Shown: one piece after another, positions 59,411-64,000 of the stretch
Numbering within the stretch: position 1 is the stretch's first letter
Layout: each line of letters starts with the position of its first letter
Source: Devosia sp. A8/3-2
GTDB taxonomy: Bacteria > Pseudomonadota > Alphaproteobacteria > Rhizobiales > Devosiaceae
Reading direction: 5' to 3'
Length of the DNA stretch: 64,000 nucleotides
Assembly: GCA_025452255.1 (NCBI GenBank)
Contig: CP104974.1
Span: 3,450,156-3,514,155 of the forward strand
Translations under genes and position numbers: made by a program
Notes under the pieces: generated by a model
Database searches by the model: none
Seen by the model: only the letters and a program-made list of their open reading frames with translations
What the model was told of the DNA's origin: nothing

Positions 59411-60275
59411 TTCACCACCGCCCGCCCATCCAGCGCATCGCCATTGCGCGGGTGACGCAGCACATAATCGCTGCCCGGAATATGGGGAAAGCCCCGGAAA
59501 TTGACGCCATTGCCAAACTTGGCCTTGCAAGTGGCAAACCGCCGGTCACACCCCGCGGTCACCACCAGCGTATCGCCCGGCACGACCCAATCCCCCAGCT
59601 TCACGGCAAAACCGAGCACATCCCGTCCATGGCTCATCACCCCATCGGTCAGCCCCGCGCCGCCCCGCACTCCACACCGCCTTGCCAAAACCAAACCAGC
59701 CATCGGCAAAGCCCCCAGCCCCGAGACCCGCACCCGATAGGCATCCTCCACCGCAATCACTGTCGTGTTGCCGCGCCACGCTGCCAGTCAACGCCGCACC
59801 GCGCATCCCCCAGCTCGGCATCGCACAGCCCATGATAGACCCGCCCCCGCGTCGCATTGAGCCCCTGCTGTGCCGAGCGCAGCTCCGCCCGAAACACCCC
59901 GTCCTCGCGCACAATCTCGCCAATCGCATCGGTTCGCAGCAGCAACCGCTGGCTCACATCGGCCCAATTGACCCGCCAGCTTTCCACAATGGCCCCGTCA
60001 TAATGCCCGAGCAGAATATCGTCTTCGCTGACCGCCTCGGCATGGATCACGCCCAGCACTTCGCTGGTCTCCACCTGCCCGCCCAGCTTGGCCGGCACCT
60101 CGCCGCCATCCAGCCCATGGCTGGGCAAAAACTGCGTGCCGTCAAACACCAGCGCCCGGTCATGGTCGGTAAAGCCCAACACCAGCCCATCCTTGCGCCT
60201 TATGCGCCAGCACTGTGCCAGCGTCGTCTCCCCCTGCGCCACATGGCCGGCCAGTCCCGCCTCCAGCACCCTCAT
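59407..60275 (-). CDS. GTA gp13, DUF2163 tail hub protein (frame broken near 59790)
   Basis: Joined about 288 residues. The first part has WRIRRKDGLVLGFTDHDRAL and LSGGEV-like DGGEVPAKLGGQVETSEVLG; the second has GCDRRFATCKAKFGNGVNFRGFPHIPG, the conserved Cys-rich end of DUF2163 (TIGR02218). The break lies near 59770-59790. It overlaps gp12 and gp14 by four bases each. In RcGTA it is part of the hub. Confidence 0.88.
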
Positions 60276-60893
60276 GGCAAGATCTCCACCAATGGAATGG
60301 ACGGCGCCTCGGCCCCATCAAAGCCGGTCAGTTCCACATCCAGCCGATCCGTATCGAACCGCACCGGCACATCGAACAAAAACCCCGCCGTCACCGCCGC
60401 CCCGTTGGCCGGCGCCGTCGCGAAGGTCACCACCCCAGTGCTGACATCGACGCTCCAGCCTGTGGCCAGTTCCACCCCGGCCACAGCCACGCGCACCGAG
60501 CCCGCCACCGGCTTGGTAATCGGCCTCACATAAGGATCAAAACTCGCCCCATAGCATTTGCTCAGCTGGAACGCCTTGCGCACCCCATCGCCCACACCAA
60601 TGGCCTGATCACCCGCCCCCGGCACCGCCCCACCCGAGGAATGATCAGAGCCCATCGCGCCACAAAAACCCATGCAATCGCCCGCGTCTTTCCTCGAAAA
60701 ACGCCAGCACCGCCGCCATATCCGCCCACGACTTCACCCCATACCCGGCATTGTAGCGCCGCCGCGAATGCTGCCAGCGCCCATTGCGCTGCTCGCCCCC
60801 GCCCGCCAGCGTCACCACATCAGTCCGCCGCTCCGGCCCACCGCGTGAACCGAGCGCAACATCCAGCGGAAAGCGAATTGGGTGAAAGGCCAT
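60272..60893 (-). CDS. GTA gp12, DUF2460 distal tail protein (frame broken near 60650)
   Basis: About 207 residues from ATG 60893 (AAGGAGAC upstream). FHPIRFPLDVALGSRGGPER is the TIGR02217 start; RRYNAGYGVKSWADMAAVL follows. After the shift near 60650 the DUF2460 end appears (FQLSKCYGASFDPYVRPITK; FDVPVRFDTDRLDVEL). It joins the tail tube to the hub. Confidence 0.9.
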
Positions 60894-60941
60894 GAAAGTC
60901 TCCTTGTTGCCTACGGTTGGAGTGGAGTTGCGCATGAAGAG

Positions 60942-61060
60942 ATTCAGGTCAGGCCGAGCCGAAAGGCGCAGGTCGCGAGAACCGGAGCGGAGCGTACTTT
61001 TGGGTACGTGAGCACCGGAAGCGCAGCGACTTGCGGCTTGCAGGCCGGCATCACCTGAAT
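60942..61060. repeat. Long imperfect palindromic intergenic element
   Basis: ATTCAGGT at the left pairs with ACCTGAAT at the right; nested inside are GTCGC/GCGAC, CCGG/CCGG and CGTAC/GTACG around a T-rich loop. The whole 119-base element fills the gap between gp12 and gp11. It looks like a dispersed repeat of the kind found between genes in alphaproteobacteria; transcribed, it would fold strongly. Confidence 0.6.
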
Positions 61061-61071
61061 ATCGAAATGCG

Positions 61072-61620
61072 CTAGGCCCCCTGCGTCCCCTGCTTCACCG
61101 CCCGCAACAACATCGCGCTCAACTCCGCCTCGCTCGCCGCAAAGCTGCGCGCATCTGTTGCCGTCACATTGAACGTCACATTCACCGCGCCACCGCCGCC
61201 GACCACGCCCAGCCGCCCATCGGCGCCGCGCGCCAGCGGCATGATCGCCTCCGGCCCCGCCTCGCCCATCAGCCCCAGCCCGCCCGACATTGGAAAATAG
61301 CTCGGCGCCGCGATGACCCCACCCTTGGCAAAGGGCGTCACGCCGCTCAGCGCCGGATTGGTCGCGCCAAACAGATTCTCCACCAGCCCGCCCACCGGGC
61401 TCCCCAGTGGCTTGATCGCCGCCTTGAGCGCGATATCAGCAAAGCTGCGTGCAATATCGCCCAAGAGAGACTGGAACGACTTGCCATCCACCAGCGCCCC
61501 GCGAAATGCCGTACTGATCGAACGCGCCACCCCGTCAGCGAGGTTTCCAATGCGGTCCAGTTCGCGGCTCACATCGCCCAGCTCATCCGCAAAACTGTCG
61601 GGAAAAAGCTCATCTGCCAT
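61072..61620 (-). CDS. GTA gp11, tail tape-measure protein
   Basis: Intact, 182 residues. ELGDVSRELDRIGNLADGVA opens a helical region; FATNPAL-like GATNPALSGVTPFAKGGVIA, then MGEAGPEAIMPLARGADGRL, is the conserved end of phage tape-measure proteins. It is short because GTA tails are short. Overlaps the next upstream small gene by 11 bases. Confidence 0.88.
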   Translation of the reverse strand: MADELFPDSFADELGDVSRELDRIGNLADGVARSISTAFRGALVDGKSFQSLLGDIARSFADIALKAAIKPLGSPVGGLVENLFGATNPALSGVTPFAKGGVIAAPSYFPMSGGLGLMGEAGPEAIMPLARGADGRLGVVGGGGAVNVTFNVTATDARSFAASEAELSAMLLRAVKQGTQGA

Positions 61621-61801
61621 CGGGGAATTTCTCCATCATCGCACCCAGCTCCTGCCGGCCCAGCGGCCCGCTCCGCTCGCCCATTACCGCGCCCCGTGCA
61701 GAGGCCAGCTCCCGCGGCGTCATCGCCCAGAAGTCACGCGGCGCCAGCCGCAGCACGCCCAGCCCAAACCGCATCGCCGCCGCCCGTGGAAACGGCGTCA
61801 C
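61610..61801 (-). CDS. GTA gp10.1, tail assembly chaperone (rcc01693 type)
   Basis: Sixty-three residues. GLGVLRLAPRDFWAMTPREL is the signature of the short rcc01693-like family, always found before the tape-measure gene in GTA clusters. It overlaps gp10 by four bases. Helps load the tape measure during tail assembly. Confidence 0.85.
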   Translation of the reverse strand: MTPFPRAAAMRFGLGVLRLAPRDFWAMTPRELASARGAVMGERSGPLGRQELGAMMEKFPDGR

Positions 61802-62112
61802 TCCGCCTCTCCAAACGTCGCCTTCAGCAGCCGCGCCGCGATTTCCGCCGCGCCCTTGACCCCGCCCTCAATGCTCAGCCGCGCCAGATCATCATCGCTG
61901 ATCCCATTGCCCCCGCCCCGCAGCCCGGCCCCCGGGATCGCCGTCAAATCCCGCGCCGAAACCCGCCCATCGGCAAAGCGCTCGGCCAGCCCCACCAGAT
62001 CCCCCGCCTGCAAATGCGCCTCCAACTCCGCCAACGCCCCCAGCGTCAGGCACAGCGTCAGCCGCTCCCCGCCAATGACGGCCTCAATCTCACCCCGCTG
62101 CGCAATCGCCAT
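61798..62112 (-). CDS. GTA gp10, tail assembly chaperone (GTA_gp10 family)
   Basis: 104 residues from ATG 62112. GEIEAVIGGERLTLCLTLGALAELE in part, then LTAIPGAGLRGGG and IEGGVKGAAEIAARLL, is the GTA-gp10 pattern. An in-frame ATG at 62286 would read through gp9 and is rejected. Confidence 0.87.
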   Translation of the reverse strand: MAIAQRGEIEAVIGGERLTLCLTLGALAELEAHLQAGDLVGLAERFADGRVSARDLTAIPGAGLRGGGNGISDDDLARLSIEGGVKGAAEIAARLLKATFGEAE

Positions 62113-62141
62113 TCTTTTTGCCCTCTGATTTTGAGATGCGG

Positions 62142-62555
62142 TCACACCACCACAAACGTCACTTCCCCTGCGCTCTCCAGCGCCGAGTCGAACGTCACCT
62201 CCCCTGCATGGTCTGCGGAAAACTCCAGCGCCACGATCTGAAACGGGCCCGCCACCGTCCCGAAGTCGGGAATGATCAGCTGCCAATTCCGGATCGTCCC
62301 GGCAAAAAACAACGCCCTGATCTGCGCATCGGAGGCCGCGTCCTTGAACACCCCTGCCCCCGACACCGAAGCCCGCTTGATCCCGCCACCCGCCAGCAAT
62401 TCCCGCCAGCGCCCGGCGCTTTCCTGATCAGTCGTATCCACCGTCGAGGCATTGAACGACAGCGCCCGCGTGCGCAGCCCCGCCACCGTCAAAAAGCTCC
62501 CCGCCCCACTCTGGTCGAGCTTGAGCAACATATTCTTCCCGCTCTGAGCGGCCAT
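62142..62555 (-). CDS. GTA gp9, major tail tube protein (TP901-1 family)
   Basis: Intact, 137 residues. MLLKLDQSGAGSFLTVAGLR, then TVDTTDQESAGRWRELLAGG and FSADHAGEVTFDSALESAG, is the tube-protein pattern. It forms the stacked rings of the tail tube. A palindromic element lies upstream (62611-62705). Confidence 0.92.
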   Translation of the reverse strand: MAAQSGKNMLLKLDQSGAGSFLTVAGLRTRALSFNASTVDTTDQESAGRWRELLAGGGIKRASVSGAGVFKDAASDAQIRALFFAGTIRNWQLIIPDFGTVAGPFQIVALEFSADHAGEVTFDSALESAGEVTFVVV

Positions 62556-62610
62556 GTTTTGGTCCTTTCAAGAAAATGCCAAATCCGTTGCTGGCTCACA
62601 TTCGCCCCAC

Positions 62611-62705
62611 CCACCGCATCTCCCTCGGGCTTGACCCGAGGGCCACTCGAAGAGCGCATCAAGTTGTCAGAGGCCGTCGGATCAGGTCCGATGGAGATGC
62701 CGTGG
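62611..62705. repeat. Branched palindromic repeat between gp8 and gp9
   Basis: The outer arms GCATCTCC (62616-62623) and GGAGATGC (62693-62700) enclose CCCTCGGG-CTTGA-CCCGAGGG and a second small hairpin CGGA/TCCG. The CTCGGG-CTTGA-CCCGAG core is a very common intergenic repeat of alphaproteobacteria. Placed inside the tail operon it may stabilise RNA or reduce read-through. Confidence 0.65.
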
Positions 62706-62723
62706 TTGGCGACAGCGGCGGCG

Positions 62724-63121
62724 CTACTCAGCCTCACTGAAAAACCGCAGCGTCACCGCCGCCCGAGCCAGCCCCGTATCCCGGTCGATCATCGTATCGG
62801 TGCGCACATGCCCGGCATGGCTCACCACCAGCCCCGCAGCGCTCACCCCGCCCGCCACCGCAACCACGCGTTCGGCAATCGCCAGCGCCTGTCTGCGGCT
62901 CGGCTGATCGCCCCAGCAATGCACCAGCACGAGATGTTCCTGCCCCGGCGCCAAGTCGCCATCGCGCTGCACCACGTCATGGCGGGCAATCACCACATAG
63001 GGCGCCGCGCGCCCCGCGGCGGCGCATCGAACACCCCATTGGCCCCGATAATCGCGACCAGTTCAGCATCGCTCCCCAGCGCGCTCACCAAAGCGCCCTG
63101 CAACGTCACAATCGGATGCAT
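62724..63121 (-). CDS. GTA gp8, DUF3168 tail terminator protein (frame broken near 63010)
   Basis: About 132 residues from ATG 63121. It opens HPIVTLQGALVSALGSDAEL, has GVFDAPPRGA at the break in a GC run, and then VVIARHDVVQRDGD, HLVLVHCWGD and RDTGLARAAVTLRFFSEA, all DUF3168. It caps the tail tube at the head-proximal end. Confidence 0.88.
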
Positions 63122-63124
63122 GGC

Positions 63125-63466
63125 CTACCCCGTAAAACTGGTTTCGCTGCAGGTGCAGCTCAGATAAGCCCGCCGTCCATTGAGGTCGGCCGCCCCCACC
63201 ACATCCAGATTGCGCCCGCGATAAACGATCCGATCGCCCGGCCCGATATCGCTGCGAAACCGCAGCACCACGACATGGGAAATCGCCACCCCACGCCCAT
63301 CGGCGCTACTATCCTGCCGCCCCGACAAGCTGCGCACCTGCGCCCGAAGCCGAGGCAATCGGCACATAGAGCACGCCATGCCCCGCCTCATCCTCGACCA
63401 CCATTTCGCGCCAGCGCAGCTGCACCCGGTCGGTCAGCGTACCAATGGGGGAATGCGCTCGTTCAT
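63125..63466 (-). CDS. GTA gp7, head-tail stopper protein (two frame breaks)
   Basis: About 113 residues from ATG 63466, overlapping gp6 by four bases. Breaks lie near 63450 (run of G/C) and near 63345. The joined product has GTLTDRVQLRWREMVVEDEAG, then VRSLSGRQDS, HVVVLRFRSDIGPGDRIVY and a closing C-x-C (LSCTCSE). This is the SPP1 gp16-type head-closure layout. Confidence 0.82.
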
Positions 63467-64000
63467 AGCCGCACCCGTTTATGCCCGGCCACCAGCCGAT
63501 CAAACCCGGACGGCACCACCGCCCCCGACCCCGCCACGATCACCGCATCATGATGCTCGAACCAATATCCAACCAGCACCAGCAACGCCCGGCGGATGTC
63601 GGCCGGCACATCGCCCGGCTCGGTCCCGAACCCGGCAACATAATCAATCTCGATCCCCTGCCGCTCGCGCAGCAGCGGCATGCCCTCCACCGAGCGCGGC
63701 AACAGCAGCCGGTCCGGCTCTCCCAAAACTGCGCCAGCGGAATGGCATGCAGCGCCCCTGCCGCATCCACCGCATTGATTTCGGTCACCGAAATAAACGG
63801 GCTCACCGGCAGCTTCACCACCCGGCTCTCGGGCCGGGCATCCAGCACCACGCGCCAGCTCTGCGCCAGCAGCGCCCTGCCCGTCACCCCCTCCACATGC
63901 AGCCGCGCTGCCCCGATCAGCGTGGCAATCAGCGCATCCTCGGCTGCGTCATCGACCTTGAGAAACGCCTTGCCCTCGACAAGCGAAACTGGCTCCTCCG
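63463..64000 (-). CDS. GTA gp6, head-tail adaptor, partial (window edge; frame broken near 63720)
   Basis: The visible part runs from the right edge to the stop at 63463; the N-terminus lies outside. AFLKVDDAAEDALIATLIGA, then RALLAQSWRVVLDA, LPVSPFISVTEINAVDAAGA, and after the shift GTEPGDVPADIRRALLVLVG and WFEHHDAVI, is the gp6-like (phiE125 gp8) connector pattern. It links the portal to the stopper. The rest of the head genes should lie to the right. Confidence 0.88.

Noticed and set aside
61610..62112. Programmed frameshift between GTA gp10 and gp10.1, as in many tail chaperone genes
   Set aside because: The two genes have separate starts with a four-base overlap and no slippery heptamer was seen.
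1..64000. CRISPR arrays and insertion sequences
   Set aside because: No regularly spaced direct repeats and no transposase motif or terminal inverted repeats were found.

Overview
This window looks like the chromosome of a GC-rich alphaproteobacterium, probably of the order Hyphomicrobiales; a Devosia-like genus is a guess. The evidence is a gene-transfer-agent (GTA) tail cluster of the Rhodobacter capsulatus type, a FeuP/FeuQ-like two-component pair, and the locus ccmI-ccmE-ccmF-ccmH / degP-like / response regulator / histidine kinase / glnE, an order I know from rhizobia.

Positions 1 to about 20.3 kb are a lambdoid-type prophage that continues off the left edge. The leftward arm (12.3 kb down to 1) starts at a Cro-like gene. 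It runs through a GapR-like protein, a C5 DNA methyltransferase, a DEAD-type helicase, a second DNA methyltransferase, a protein with two DnaA domain IV modules, a run of small genes, a 71-residue GGQ release-factor-like protein, a NusG-like antiterminator, a tRNA-like gene with an enlarged anticodon arm, and then terminase and virion genes. The rightward arm starts with a CI/LexA-like repressor (12.4 kb). It carries tightly overlapping genes: a Sak4-like recombination ATPase, a PD-(D/E)XK exonuclease, YbcN/YbcO-like (DUF1367/DUF1364) proteins, two Lar-like anti-restriction proteins and finally a PrtN-like activator (about 20.0-20.3 kb). No integrase is visible.

Positions 20.5-54.4 kb are host chromosome. 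They hold a universal stress protein, an FGGY sugar kinase, a type II NADH dehydrogenase, an EamA permease, a GH2 beta-mannosidase, a membrane GGDEF/EAL protein with a degenerate GGDEF site, an ABC exporter, PepN, a PAS-like histidine kinase, GlnE, a kinase/regulator pair, a Do-like protease, the cytochrome c maturation operon, a two-gene flavoenzyme unit related to sarcosine oxidase, an unknown protein, a surface-antigen lipoprotein and the FeuPQ-like operon.

Positions 54.5-64 kb hold a leftward GTA tail cluster, gp6 (cut by the right edge) to gp15. It is followed directly by a GH108 muramidase with hydrophobic C-terminal segments.

A strong technical caveat applies throughout. Most genes longer than about 900 bases, and several short ones, are broken by one-base frame changes, many in or near G/C homopolymers, in prophage and host genes alike. 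This is best explained by uncorrected indels in the assembly. I therefore give whole-gene spans across the breaks and name their approximate positions; the products are inferred by joining the frames.
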